From positions 3,455 to 13,450 of the forward strand of contig DNHK01000008.1 of assembly GCA_003485905.1 (NCBI GenBank): a stretch of 9,996 nt of DNA, in the 5' to 3' direction. The position numbers were made by a program, and so were the translations under genes. This document shows, piece by piece, positions 1-6,117 of this stretch; the stretch's first letter is position 1, and every line of letters starts with the position of its first letter. Source of the DNA: Gammaproteobacteria bacterium. Its GTDB lineage: Bacteria; Pseudomonadota; Gammaproteobacteria; Arenicellales; Arenicellaceae. The notes under the pieces are model-generated. The model worked only from the letters and a program-made list of their open reading frames with translations. It did not search any database and was not told the DNA's origin.

Positions 1-100
1 AAATGGTAACCATCTCCACCGCTTTTGGAACAGTTTGTGCCCATGCTTGTCCGATTAACAGAATAAGAACAATCGACGACGACAAGAGAATATTTTTCAT
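1..100 (-). CDS. N-terminus of an exported protein, runs off left edge
   Basis: An ATG at 98-100 (minus strand) opens a frame that continues to the window edge, giving about 33 residues. It begins M-K-N-I-L-L, followed by a hydrophobic stretch rich in Leu/Ile/Val and ending G-Q-A-W-A-Q, which is a typical Sec signal peptide with an A-x-A-like cleavage site near residue 21. Only about a dozen residues of mature protein are visible (T-V-P-K-A-V-E-M-V-T), too few to name a family. The ribosome-binding site is weak (GAAAG-like purines about 10 bases upstream). The leader carries a Fur-box-like sequence (see 161-199), so an iron-related periplasmic or outer-membrane role is a reasonable inference, not something seen in the protein. 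Confidence 0.75.
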   Translation of the reverse strand, partial: MKNILLSSSIVLILLIGQAWAQTVPKAVEMVTI

Positions 101-114
101 TTTGCGAACTTTCT

Positions 115-135
115 ATTAGCTTACTTAAAGCTAAT
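115..135 (-). promoter_or_regulatory. 8-bp hairpin in leader of the left-edge gene
   Basis: A perfect inverted repeat, ATTAGCTT / AAGCTAAT (115-122 and 128-135), has a 5-base loop and lies 14 bases upstream of the ATG at 98-100. In RNA it would end next to the weak ribosome-binding site and could modulate translation. A second small repeat, GAGAT-gct-ATCTC, lies at 158-170. Neither has a T-tract in the transcription direction, so they are not terminators. Any function is inference. Confidence 0.3.
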
Positions 136-160
136 GTTCATGATTAGATAACGTGCGGAG

Positions 161-199
161 ATGCTATCTCAAGAATAATCTAAATGCAAATCATTCTTA
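161..199 (-). promoter_or_regulatory. Fur-box-like operator over a candidate promoter
   Basis: On the minus strand 199-185 reads TAAGAAT-G-ATTTGCA. On the plus strand this is TGCAAAT-C-ATTCTTA, matching 11 of 14 positions of the Fur 7-1-7 consensus TGATAAT-N-ATTATCA. It overlaps the -35 hexamer of a candidate sigma-70 promoter, TTGCAT (189-184), a 17-base spacer and TAGCAT (166-161). A second possible -35, TTGACT, lies further upstream. An operator sitting on the -35 box about 85 bases before a start codon is the standard arrangement for Fur repression of iron-uptake genes. The sequence match is direct; Fur binding is inferred. Confidence 0.5.
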
Positions 200-487
200 T
201 TTATATTAACAGTCAATCATTACGCTACATAAATATTTATAGAATTTGCGAAGGGACCTTCTTGTTTACATCGAATGTTGCGATTCTCAATGAGCAACTG
301 CTGAATCAATTTAGTTATTCATTTCCGAAATTCTAGTCACTAAGCTGACAGGGATAAAAGTGTTCTAGCTCTTCAGACACACCTATTTAGCATTTTGTTA
401 GCCAATCAAGCCTCTCCGTCATTACTTGCCCTTTGCCGCTCACATATTTAGAACGTCTCAATGGAAGCAATTGATCAAACTGAAGAT
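200..487. other. Intergenic stretch without recognised gene
   Basis: Both strands were read and no coding region with a plausible start and ribosome-binding site was seen. A plus-strand frame of about 27 codons starting near 463 runs straight through the terminator and is judged chance. The AT-rich end nearest 240 belongs to the promoter region of the left-edge gene. I see no RNA gene, repeat or mobile-element remnant in the rest. Confidence 0.5.
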
Positions 488-488
488 A

Positions 489-519
489 AAAAAAGCCGGC
501 GCATTGCGCCGGCTTTTTT
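489..519 (-). terminator. Strong intrinsic terminator, usable in both directions
   Basis: A perfect 14-bp stem (489-502 pairs with 506-519) has a 3-base loop ATT. The core GCCGGCGC/GCGCCGGC is GC-only and is flanked by an A-run on one side and a T-run on the other, giving a U-tract on either strand. It lies 19 bases beyond the stop of the TorF-family gene, which it should terminate, isolating that gene from the left-edge gene transcribed in the same direction. Confidence 0.95.
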
Positions 520-538
520 GAAAGAGCTTCTTTTACTA

Positions 539-1282
539 TTATAGTTCGAAATCAATCCCATAAGAGATAACGAATTTAAGATTGTCATTATCACGAGCAG
601 GTGTTACCGCAAAGGAACCATCTTCATCCAAATCAGTTCCGGTTACTGCGAAAGTAAAACCACTCTTGGAAGCGCTTAAAGCGTAATCAAAGTAAGAATC
701 TGAAGTACCGTTAAACGATTTCTGAAAATCTCCATCGTGATAACCAACATGCAATCCAATTTCTACACCGTTTCCAACTTCAAAAGCGTAGTCGCCAGAA
801 AGATAGTAAGTACTACCAAAACCAAAATCCTCACCTGGACCCTCTTCTGTTTCAGTATTCGCTAAAACATAGGCAGTCGCGCTGAACCCGCCGTAACCAA
901 GGGAACCATAAATTTCGCCAAAGTCATACTGCGCATTTGAATCATAATTGTAGTAAAGGTAGCCGACGTCCCAAGACAAATCTTCGCCACCGGAGAAACC
1001 CAAATACATATCATGCTCATATGAATACGCATCATCAGACTCATATGAAACATTTGATGCCCAGGTACCGGCATAAAAACCACTTTCGTGTGCGTAATCA
1101 AGTCCACCTTGAACGGCACTTTCGTTTATTGATTGAGTCAAACCACGCCAGATATAATTGTTGGTTAAATTTGCGTTTGCTGACCACTCTGCGTGACTTG
1201 GTAAAGATACTGCGAAGGTAGCCAGAGTTAGGGCTGAAAAAGCTAGGGGCCGTTTCAGAGTATTAATCAGTGACTTATTCAT
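539..1282 (-). CDS. TorF-family putative outer-membrane porin (TIGR02001-like)
   Basis: This 247-residue protein has a signal peptide at about residues 1-31 (basic start, hydrophobic core, S-H-A before E32). The mature N-terminus contains the family hallmark L-T-N-N-Y-I-W-R-G-L-T-Q-S at about 39-51. The rest alternates aromatic/polar beta strands with acidic loops, typical of a small outer-membrane barrel. It ends Y-G-I-D-F-E-L, so the terminal aromatic residue is two positions from the end, not last. The start is supported by a good AGGAG at 1290-1294, 7 bases upstream. In many gammaproteobacteria this family is encoded beside glnK and amtB, suggesting a nitrogen-related role. Here it is monocistronic, with a terminator directly downstream and a sigma-54 promoter upstream. 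The transported substrate is unknown. Confidence 0.88.
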   Translation of the reverse strand: MNKSLINTLKRPLAFSALTLATFAVSLPSHAEWSANANLTNNYIWRGLTQSINESAVQGGLDYAHESGFYAGTWASNVSYESDDAYSYEHDMYLGFSGGEDLSWDVGYLYYNYDSNAQYDFGEIYGSLGYGGFSATAYVLANTETEEGPGEDFGFGSTYYLSGDYAFEVGNGVEIGLHVGYHDGDFQKSFNGTSDSYFDYALSASKSGFTFAVTGTDLDEDGSFAVTPARDNDNLKFVISYGIDFEL

Positions 1283-1354
1283 TTTGTTACTCCTAGAAAT
1301 TAAAAGGTAATAGAATTTTGTTTTACAGGGAATTTAGTGATTCCTGACTCTAGG

Positions 1355-1373
1355 AAAGCAAGTATCAGGCCAA
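1355..1373 (-). promoter_or_regulatory. Sigma-54 (-24/-12) promoter of the TorF-family gene
   Basis: On the minus strand 1373-1355 reads TTGGCCTGATACTTGCTTT. The RpoN consensus is YTGGCACG-N4-TTGCW. The invariant GG (1371-1370) and GC (1359-1358) are exactly 12 bases apart, TTGC is complete, and TGGC plus the G before the 4-base spacer match; only the A and C of CAC differ. The predicted transcription start is near 1346, giving a leader of about 64 bases with the AGGAG at its end. Such a promoter requires an enhancer-binding activator, for which candidate sites lie upstream. Confidence 0.72.
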
Positions 1374-1455
1374 CTTTTTAAGCCATTGTTTTATATACCA
1401 TTTTGTCCGTAATAGTGATTTTTACCGATATAAACAGGCTTATACCGCTAAGAAC

Positions 1456-1493
1456 GCACCAATATCACGCGCTATAATTTGGAATTGCACCAA
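1456..1493 (-). promoter_or_regulatory. Two phased NtrC-like half-sites
   Basis: The plus strand has GCACCAATAT at 1456-1465 and GCACCAACAT at 1487-1496, a direct repeat with a period of 31 bases, about three helical turns. GCACC is the half-site of the NtrC operator (TGCACC-N5-GGTGCA). Neither copy has a good second half, so these are half-sites at best. They lie about 110-150 bases upstream of the predicted sigma-54 transcription start, the usual distance for an enhancer. Binding by NtrC or another enhancer-binding protein is inference. Confidence 0.4.
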
Positions 1494-1499
1494 CATAGC

Positions 1500-1711
1500 C
1501 CCATTTATTTTAAATATCGCCCAGAGCTTCTAAACCACGGGGCTTAAGCACCTTGGAAACCACCTTTCGAACAGTTAAAAATTTGCTTTATACTGCTCAG
1601 ATATCGTTAGCGCAGTCGTTGTTGTTCCAGGCATTAAAAACCAAGTTGGATAAAAGTCATCATCTGTTGTAAGCGAGAATATCGGCATTTACTGAGCGTG
1701 GGAGAGTAGAA
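1500..1711 (+). promoter_or_regulatory. Upstream region of the DUF1080 gene with candidate promoter
   Basis: This is the plus-strand half of the 429-base divergent intergenic region. A possible sigma-70 promoter is TTCGAA (1566-1571), a 17-base spacer and TATACT (1589-1594), with a good -10 but a poor -35, leaving a leader of about 110 bases. A clear Shine-Dalgarno GGGAG lies at 1700-1704, 7 bases before the ATG. I saw no recognisable operator or riboswitch in the leader. Confidence 0.35.
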
Positions 1712-2338
1712 ATGAATAGACAAGTTTGTATGACAATAGCTGCCTTACTGGCATTGGGAACTTCGATTAGCGCTGCGGTGTGGGCCCAAAGTTATGACGA
1801 TTGGGAAACTATATTCGACGGTAATAACTTGGATAATTTTCTCGTAACCGGTGAAGCGAACTGGCATATCGCAGGCGACATTGTCGAAGCTACGGAAGGA
1901 AACGGGTATCTCGTTGTCAAAGAACCCTATTCAGATTTTATTTTAACTCTGGATTTTTGGGTTGCCAGCAGCGTGAACAGCGGTGTTTACATTCGTTGTC
2001 CCTCGCCCGAAGAGCACGGCGGGCGAATCTGCTATGAAATTCAGATTCACGATTACCGACCAAATCAGATTTATCGAACAGGTGGAATTGTCCGACATCG
2101 TTCCCCTGCTGAGCACGTCACCTCTCTGGCGCGCTGGAATACTTATGAGATCAGGGCAGAAGCCGAGCATATTACCGTCACACTGAATGGCATTGTCACG
2201 GCCGAAATTGAAAATAGTGATTACGTCTGCGAACAGCCTTGTGCGCATCGTCGCGAAGGTTTTATCGCACTACAATATAACGATGATTCAGGCGGTGTAC
2301 TGAAATTTAGAAACATAAAAATTCAGCCGCTAAAGTAG
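1712..2338 (+). CDS. Secreted DUF1080 protein (3-keto-disaccharide hydrolase-like)
   Basis: This 208-residue protein has a Sec signal peptide (about 1-26, ending V-W-A-Q). The mature part is a single concanavalin-like beta-sandwich of the DUF1080 (PF06439) type. Visible family motifs in order are W-E-T-I-F-D-G (31-37), W51, the strand F-x-L-x-x-x-F-W ending N-S-G-V-Y-I-R (89-95), Y-E-I-Q-I-H-D (108-114), T-G-G-I-V (123-127), W-N-x-Y-E-I-R (142-148), L-N-G (158-160), G-F-I-A-L-Q (183-188) and F-R-N-I-K-I (199-204). Family members include enzymes that cleave 3-keto-glucosides, and others are only carbohydrate-binding. Four cysteines (C96, C107, C173, C177) could form periplasmic disulfides. It stands alone, with no partner 3-dehydrogenase gene visible. 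The start is fixed by GGGAG 7 bases upstream. Confidence 0.85.
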   Translation: MNRQVCMTIAALLALGTSISAAVWAQSYDDWETIFDGNNLDNFLVTGEANWHIAGDIVEATEGNGYLVVKEPYSDFILTLDFWVASSVNSGVYIRCPSPEEHGGRICYEIQIHDYRPNQIYRTGGIVRHRSPAEHVTSLARWNTYEIRAEAEHITVTLNGIVTAEIENSDYVCEQPCAHRREGFIALQYNDDSGGVLKFRNIKIQPLK

Positions 2339-2349
2339 CGGCTGAATTT
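2319..2349. terminator. Bidirectional terminator overlapping the DUF1080 stop codon
   Basis: A perfect 13-bp stem AAATTCAGCCGCT (2319-2331) pairs with AGCGGCTGAATTT (2337-2349) around a 5-base loop that contains the start of the TAG stop. It is AT-flanked and GC-cored, with T-rich sequence following on both strands. It sits between two convergent genes, and the porin stop codon is only 21 bases away, so it probably serves both. Its left arm encodes the last residues of the DUF1080 protein. Confidence 0.85.
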
Positions 2350-2370
2350 ATATCACATAGAGTTGCTCGA

Positions 2371-3813
2371 TTAGAATGATACATCCCACTGCAGGCGGAT
2401 ACGATCATCGCTATCACTTAAACCCGCAAGCCCATCATCAATCGTGAGATGAGAGTAGTCCAGGGTGATTTTATTGTTATGCCCGGAAAAGAACCAATTT
2501 AGACCAACGGTATACTCTTTCCGCTTGTTATTCACGGAACGATCGGTTCTGTTTGGCTCTTCTACATATGCATAACGCGCAGCCAACTCCAATGGTGCAG
2601 GAAACCCTTCAATAATATTACTTAGGAAATAACCAGACTGCACATACAAGCCTTTCATGTCGTTATCGGTACCTTCAACACGATCAACAATATTCTTTTG
2701 GTGATACTCTTGTTGAAAAGAAAAACCACGATATTTGAATGCAAGTTCCTGAACCCATTGTTCGATCTTAAACTGATCACTTGCTGCTGAAGCCGGGCTG
2801 GCGAATCCATCCAGATTACCGCAACCTGATGACGACCAACGTGTACAAGGCCCTTCAGTCGTCATTCCTGCGAACGCCAGACTGCCAGTAGGTAGTTCGG
2901 TGAAATCGACATCGGTCTGACGCCAAGCCAAATCGCGGCCCATGAAATTCCATTGTAAGCGACCGGTATACATCAGATTTGAATCTGCGTTGTTTACACT
3001 ACGACCTTCGCCATTAAACACGCCAGCGTAGTAACGTAAGTCCGCGGCTGTTTCTTTGAAAGCACGGCCGCGAATCTGAACGCCAAGCTGTCGATCAATT
3101 GTAAACTGTCGATTAACAATTGATCGCTCCACGAATTGCTGTCTGCCAGAAGAGTCAACTCGTTCGCGGTTATGGTCAATCTTCCACTGACCCACACGAA
3201 AACCACCCCAATCCCATTTCGCTACATCAATACGGTAGTCAATAACACGAGCAGCAGACGATGAAGAACCATCATCGGTATCACGACTAGGTTGCATATC
3301 AACTTCAAAATAGTATTTCAACCATGGCTGAAAACCATGCCCGCCGATCTTCATGCGTAGACGACGCGCTTCAAAATTGTTCTGGTCACCACCAGCAAGG
3401 TTACCCAATTGTCGCGGATCACTTCTATAAGGAGTGGTAGCTCGCATTTGGGCACGCCATTGCAAATTGGTTTGAAAATTACCATCCGCAGTCTCAAACC
3501 GAAAGCCACTGCTACCATGACTCGCCTTTACTGGAAATTCCTCGTCGATTTTAGCTGACACCGCATCTGCAACAGCGGTATCGATATATTCCTCTGTTTG
3601 AGTTTCTGTAACTTGTGGTGCGGGAAAAACATCCTCCACACCTAAGGTCTCTTTTTTCATAAGACCATCGTACTGTTCCTGCGTAATAACGCCGTTCTCC
3701 ATTAGAACGTCAAGCAATGCCTTGTCCGCTGCTTGAACGCTACTTAGCATCGCTGACAACAAGCTAGCGAACAGCATCGTCCTTACTCTTTGTTGCGTTT
3801 TGCAAAAATTCAT
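2371..3813 (-). CDS. OprO/OprP-type phosphate/polyphosphate-selective porin
   Basis: This outer-membrane channel is expected to be a trimeric 16-stranded barrel admitting phosphate or polyphosphate. From the ATG at 3811-3813 it has 480 residues. A signal peptide ends near V-Q-A/A-D-K. The mature start L-L-D-V-L-M-E-N-G-V-I-T-Q-E-Q-Y is the short helical segment typical of OprO/OprP relatives. Amphipathic barrel strands follow (for example F-E-A-R-R-L-R-M-K-I-G-G, and R-V-G-Q-W-K near the first third), and the last residues R-L-Q-W-D-V-S-F end in the aromatic residue recognised by the BAM machinery. A reading frame from a TTG at 3828 is possible, but GGAGA at 3822-3826 lies 8 bases before the ATG, deciding the shorter start. 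One loop contains three cysteines within about ten residues (C-T-R-W-S-S-S-G-C-G region). A Pho box upstream supports phosphate over other anions. Confidence 0.88.
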   Translation of the reverse strand: MNFCKTQQRVRTMLFASLLSAMLSSVQAADKALLDVLMENGVITQEQYDGLMKKETLGVEDVFPAPQVTETQTEEYIDTAVADAVSAKIDEEFPVKASHGSSGFRFETADGNFQTNLQWRAQMRATTPYRSDPRQLGNLAGGDQNNFEARRLRMKIGGHGFQPWLKYYFEVDMQPSRDTDDGSSSSAARVIDYRIDVAKWDWGGFRVGQWKIDHNRERVDSSGRQQFVERSIVNRQFTIDRQLGVQIRGRAFKETAADLRYYAGVFNGEGRSVNNADSNLMYTGRLQWNFMGRDLAWRQTDVDFTELPTGSLAFAGMTTEGPCTRWSSSGCGNLDGFASPASAASDQFKIEQWVQELAFKYRGFSFQQEYHQKNIVDRVEGTDNDMKGLYVQSGYFLSNIIEGFPAPLELAARYAYVEEPNRTDRSVNNKRKEYTVGLNWFFSGHNNKITLDYSHLTIDDGLAGLSDSDDRIRLQWDVSF

Positions 3814-3890
3814 TAACCGTATCTCCAAATATTAAAAATTGATGTTTCCATCTTCAGGCCAACAGGAGGTGTCACCTTGGATGGAGTGCA

Positions 3891-3924
3891 ATTCTGCTAC
3901 TTGGTTATTACAATTTTATGACGA
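3891..3924 (-). promoter_or_regulatory. Pho box and PhoB-dependent promoter of the porin gene
   Basis: On the minus strand 3924-3907 reads TCGTCAT-AAAA-TTGTAAT. Compared with the 18-base Pho box CTGTCAT-A(A/T)A(A/T)-CTGTCAT, 14 positions match: 5 of 7 in each direct repeat plus all of the 4-base spacer. Exactly 10 bases after its end lies CAGAAT (3896-3891), a 4/6 match to a -10 hexamer, the same spacing as in known PhoB-activated promoters where the Pho box replaces the -35. The leader would be about 70 bases and ends with the GGAGA ribosome-binding site. PhoB control is inferred from this match and from the type of porin. Confidence 0.65.
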
Positions 3925-4051
3925 TTAGCGGAATATTGGATGAAAGTTAGTTGATGCCAACGGACTTGCTGCGAGCCGCGTAACTGAATCGTAAACTCAT
4001 AGGTGAGTTACAGTGAGAAGGATCTTGAATGCCCACTAGCGTACACAAAAA

Positions 4052-4071
4052 CTAACTTTCCACTTAGTTAG
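4052..4071 (-). terminator. Possible weak terminator after the lipoprotein gene
   Basis: On the minus strand CTAACT (4071-4066) and AGTTAG (4057-4052) form a 6-bp stem with an 8-base loop, followed at once by TTTTTG. The stem starts at the lipoprotein stop codon. It is short and AT-rich, so efficiency is doubtful, but the position and U-tract fit an intrinsic terminator. Confidence 0.4.
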
Positions 4072-4472
4072 CGCGCAGGCCTTCCTCTGCAGTTATTTCC
4101 GTTTGATGTCGCACTGGTAATGATGCCGCCGGGCGTGGCGATGAATGTCGTTTCACACCAAAAATTTACATCGCGGACTGATGTTTTTTGTTGAACCTGA
4201 GTAGATTTCATACCGCTATGAGTAGTTGCTCCCGAAGAAATAACCGTATAATCATTGTCGTAACCCCCAGATTGAACATTATCTTGCTGCGTATATACAA
4301 TAATCTGACGACCATCAGATGAAATCGAACTACGATCAGGCTGCCCCCAAGAGGTATAGAGTTTATCCACATGCCCCCCAGACCAACTATTAAGAATTTT
4401 GTTGTATTTGGCATTTGTCGCGCAGCCAACACCAATTAATAGCAGGGAGCTGTATAGAAGTAGCTTCTTCAT
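4068..4472 (-). CDS. Small outer-membrane-type lipoprotein, function unknown
   Basis: This 134-residue protein begins M-K-K-L-L-L with a hydrophobic core and a lipobox-like I-G-V-G-C, so C17 is the likely lipidated residue; Gly at -3 makes the box imperfect. The residue after Cys is Ala, not Asp, which favours the outer membrane. The segment L-Y-T-S-W-G-Q-P-D with following D-G-R-Q-I-I-V-Y-T (about 38-61) has the W-G-x-P...D-G...Y-T pattern seen in many small proteobacterial envelope lipoproteins with a BamE/SmpA-like fold. The middle (62-100) is polar and low-complexity (Ser, Thr, Gln). The C-terminus has a Cys pair (C106, C128) around T-F-I-A...I-I-T-S, probably a disulfide. A purine-rich GAGGGA lies about 10 bases upstream of the ATG. 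I do not recognise a specific gene. Confidence 0.75.
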   Translation of the reverse strand: MKKLLLYSSLLLIGVGCATNAKYNKILNSWSGGHVDKLYTSWGQPDRSSISSDGRQIIVYTQQDNVQSGGYDNDYTVISSGATTHSGMKSTQVQQKTSVRDVNFWCETTFIATPGGIITSATSNGNNCRGRPAR

Positions 4473-4597
4473 ACTAGTAATTCCCTCTTGTTCAAGTACT
4501 AAGCGTTAACGGATTGAACCTACTTAACAAAGTGGCTCTTTAGACAAGTATCAACCGAAATCACCCTATGCGCAAATGATAACGTCCCGCTCACCTA

Positions 4598-5317
4598 TTA
4601 CATAGATCGGCTAATCCAAAATCTAAATTGGCTATCGGGAGCAGCATCTGAAACCCCAAACAGCACCCCTGAATAAATCGACCAACCTGCGGCCATCTGA
4701 AACGTGTAGGTAGGGCCCAACGTATGGTTTTGTGAATCAAACGACCCAAGGTCGTCGGTACTTCCGTAAAAGTTATACATTTCGAAACCGATACTGTGGC
4801 CGGACTTTAGCCGCTTGGCCAATTGCCAACGAGTGTGCAAGAAAACCCCATCTGAAGCGTTATCGCCAAACTGTACCGAATTAAAAAGAGTCGCACGAGC
4901 TGTCCAGTCGTTACTTAGATTCAAGTGATTTATCCAAAGAAAACCAACATGATCTGGCCTGTTTCCAACACCCAAGCGCAAATCAAAACGCACGCCTGTT
5001 CGGTAATTCTGTCCATCTTCGCCTAAATCCCAAAACAGACCGGTATGCAAGTAATCGAAATCAAAATCTGAGCTATCCGTTCGGCGCACGCCCCCAAAAA
5101 CGGTAAATTTAAAATCATCGTTCAGGGCTTGTATATAATGAATCCGCTGGGCAACCGCTGTTTCCCCTTTTGCGTTATCCGGATCAACTGTAATTCGGTA
5201 TTGCAAAGACTTAAACCCAGGATTAGCCATTGGTGGAAAGACACCTCCAGTGTTTTGTGCATAAACATTGCTGGCGAGCAACATCAGGCCGAAGAACACG
5301 AAATTTATTCTGGTCAT
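4598..5317 (-). CDS. Predicted outer-membrane beta-barrel protein, unrecognised family
   Basis: From the ATG at 5315-5317 this is 239 residues with a clear signal peptide M-T-R-I-N-F...S-N-V-Y-A/Q. A longer frame from 5377 would put about 20 extra residues before that signal peptide, so the shorter start is chosen even though it lacks a clear Shine-Dalgarno. The mature protein has no hydrophobic helix and consists of alternating hydrophobic/polar stretches with aromatic girdle residues (H-T-G-L-F-W-D-L-G, R-F-D-L-R-L-G-V-G, H-S-I-G-F-E-M-Y-N-F-Y-G, T-Y-T-F-Q-M-A-A-G-W). It closes with G-V-S-D-A-A-P-D-S-Q-F-R-F-W-I-S-R-S-M, a pattern like the last strand of small transport-type barrels. The final residue is Met, not Phe. 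It lies 88 bases downstream of the phosphatase gene, so co-transcription is likely. No function is proposed. Confidence 0.72.
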   Translation of the reverse strand: MTRINFVFFGLMLLASNVYAQNTGGVFPPMANPGFKSLQYRITVDPDNAKGETAVAQRIHYIQALNDDFKFTVFGGVRRTDSSDFDFDYLHTGLFWDLGEDGQNYRTGVRFDLRLGVGNRPDHVGFLWINHLNLSNDWTARATLFNSVQFGDNASDGVFLHTRWQLAKRLKSGHSIGFEMYNFYGSTDDLGSFDSQNHTLGPTYTFQMAAGWSIYSGVLFGVSDAAPDSQFRFWISRSM

Positions 5318-5405
5318 AATATAAATATCAACTTTTGCCCACGATAAAGGCTTAACGACAAGCAACTGGATTTGCATACAGGAAGCACCCAGTCAATTCG
5401 CGAGT

Positions 5406-6065
5406 TTAGCAACGATCAACTGTCGAATTGGGCGGTGGAACAAAAGAGATTACTCCCAAAACTTCTACGGCACTATCTTGAGGAAGCATAATAATCGCTG
5501 CACCTTCCGGAAACTCTGACTGATTCACCTGACCCGATAGCGCAATAATTGCTGGAGTACGATGTCCTACTAAAATTCGATTCATATCTGGCTTAGGCGG
5601 AATCACAAACAATCGGCGATGTTCACGAATCACCCAGCTTACGCCGTGCCCTCCCGCATAATCGTCTGCCAACAAACCGTCAATAACTTCAACAGATCTC
5701 TCACCGAAAGCAAGTTCAGCTGTATCTCTGGCACGGAACACGGGGCCAGCTAATACGGGGTACTGAATAGGAATTTCGAGCTCAGTAAGCGCCGCCCCAA
5801 TCTGGCGAGATTGAATCTTGCCATTCTCCGATATGTTTCGCTGCCCTAGCCGTTGTCCTATCCGATAAAGTCGATCACACGACATACCCGTGGTATCAGC
5901 ATGTCGGAAGAAAATGACTAATCCTCCTTGCCTCAAGCGCTCGATTAAAACCTCGCCTTCGGGTTCCGAAGGCGAGGTTTGGGCAAGCGCCACTGTCGTA
6001 GAAAAAGCGATAACCAACAGACAAACACTGCCGGTAACGGCGCTTATATGGCTACGCCAAATCAC
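5406..6065 (-). CDS. Exported histidine-phosphatase-superfamily protein
   Basis: This 219-residue protein has a signal peptide about 1-29 (ending A-L-A-Q). The phosphatase signature is F-F-R-H-A-D-T-T-G (52-60), where H55 would be the phosphorylated residue with R54. A-G-P-V-F-R-A-R-D-T-A-E-L-A-F-G (106-121) supplies the second arginine motif, and L-V-G-H (165-168) supplies the distal His H168. Residues C63 and N-I-S-E-N-G-K-I-Q-S-R-Q-I-G (77-90) match the L-S-x-x-G-x-x-Q-A region. Canonical R-H-G is R-H-A here. The substrate is unknown; periplasmic members act on phosphorylated sugars, inositol phosphates or cell-wall intermediates. The start is GTG: an in-frame TAG lies three codons upstream and no ATG gives a signal peptide; GGAG sits about 9 bases upstream. 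Codons 29-40 contain a perfect inverted repeat (5948-5980). The gene lies 52 bases after the amidohydrolase stop. Confidence 0.82.
   Translation of the reverse strand: MIWRSHISAVTGSVCLLVIAFSTTVALAQTSPSEPEGEVLIERLRQGGLVIFFRHADTTGMSCDRLYRIGQRLGQRNISENGKIQSRQIGAALTELEIPIQYPVLAGPVFRARDTAELAFGERSVEVIDGLLADDYAGGHGVSWVIREHRRLFVIPPKPDMNRILVGHRTPAIIALSGQVNQSEFPEGAAIIMLPQDSAVEVLGVISFVPPPNSTVDRC
5948..5980 (-). repeat. Perfect 15-bp inverted repeat inside the phosphatase gene
   Basis: AAACCTCGCCTTCGG (5948-5962) and its exact complement at 5966-5980 surround the 3-base loop GTT. The total length is 33 bases, exactly 11 codons. On the transcribed minus strand the stem is followed by a short T-run (GAGGTTTTAATC), giving the shape of an intrinsic terminator inside coding sequence. 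It encodes the acidic linker T-S-P-S-E-P-E-G-E-V just after the signal-peptide cleavage site. The structure is seen directly; whether it terminates, attenuates or is an inserted palindrome is unknown. Confidence 0.85.
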
Positions 6066-6117
6066 GAGTGACTACTCCAATGCCATCAATGACGGGATAT
6101 AAAGTTAGCAGTAAATA

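Noticed and set aside
463..544. Plus-strand mini reading frame of about 27 codons
   Set aside because: It has no ribosome-binding site and runs through the strong terminator hairpin into the end of the TorF-family gene; it is best explained as chance.
3814..3828. Upstream TTG start for the OprO/OprP-type porin
   Set aside because: The GGAGA ribosome-binding site at 3822-3826 overlaps that start and is well placed for the ATG at 3811-3813, which also gives a normal signal peptide.
5318..5377. Longer start of the barrel protein at 5377
   Set aside because: It would put about 20 residues in front of a textbook signal peptide that begins with its own Met.
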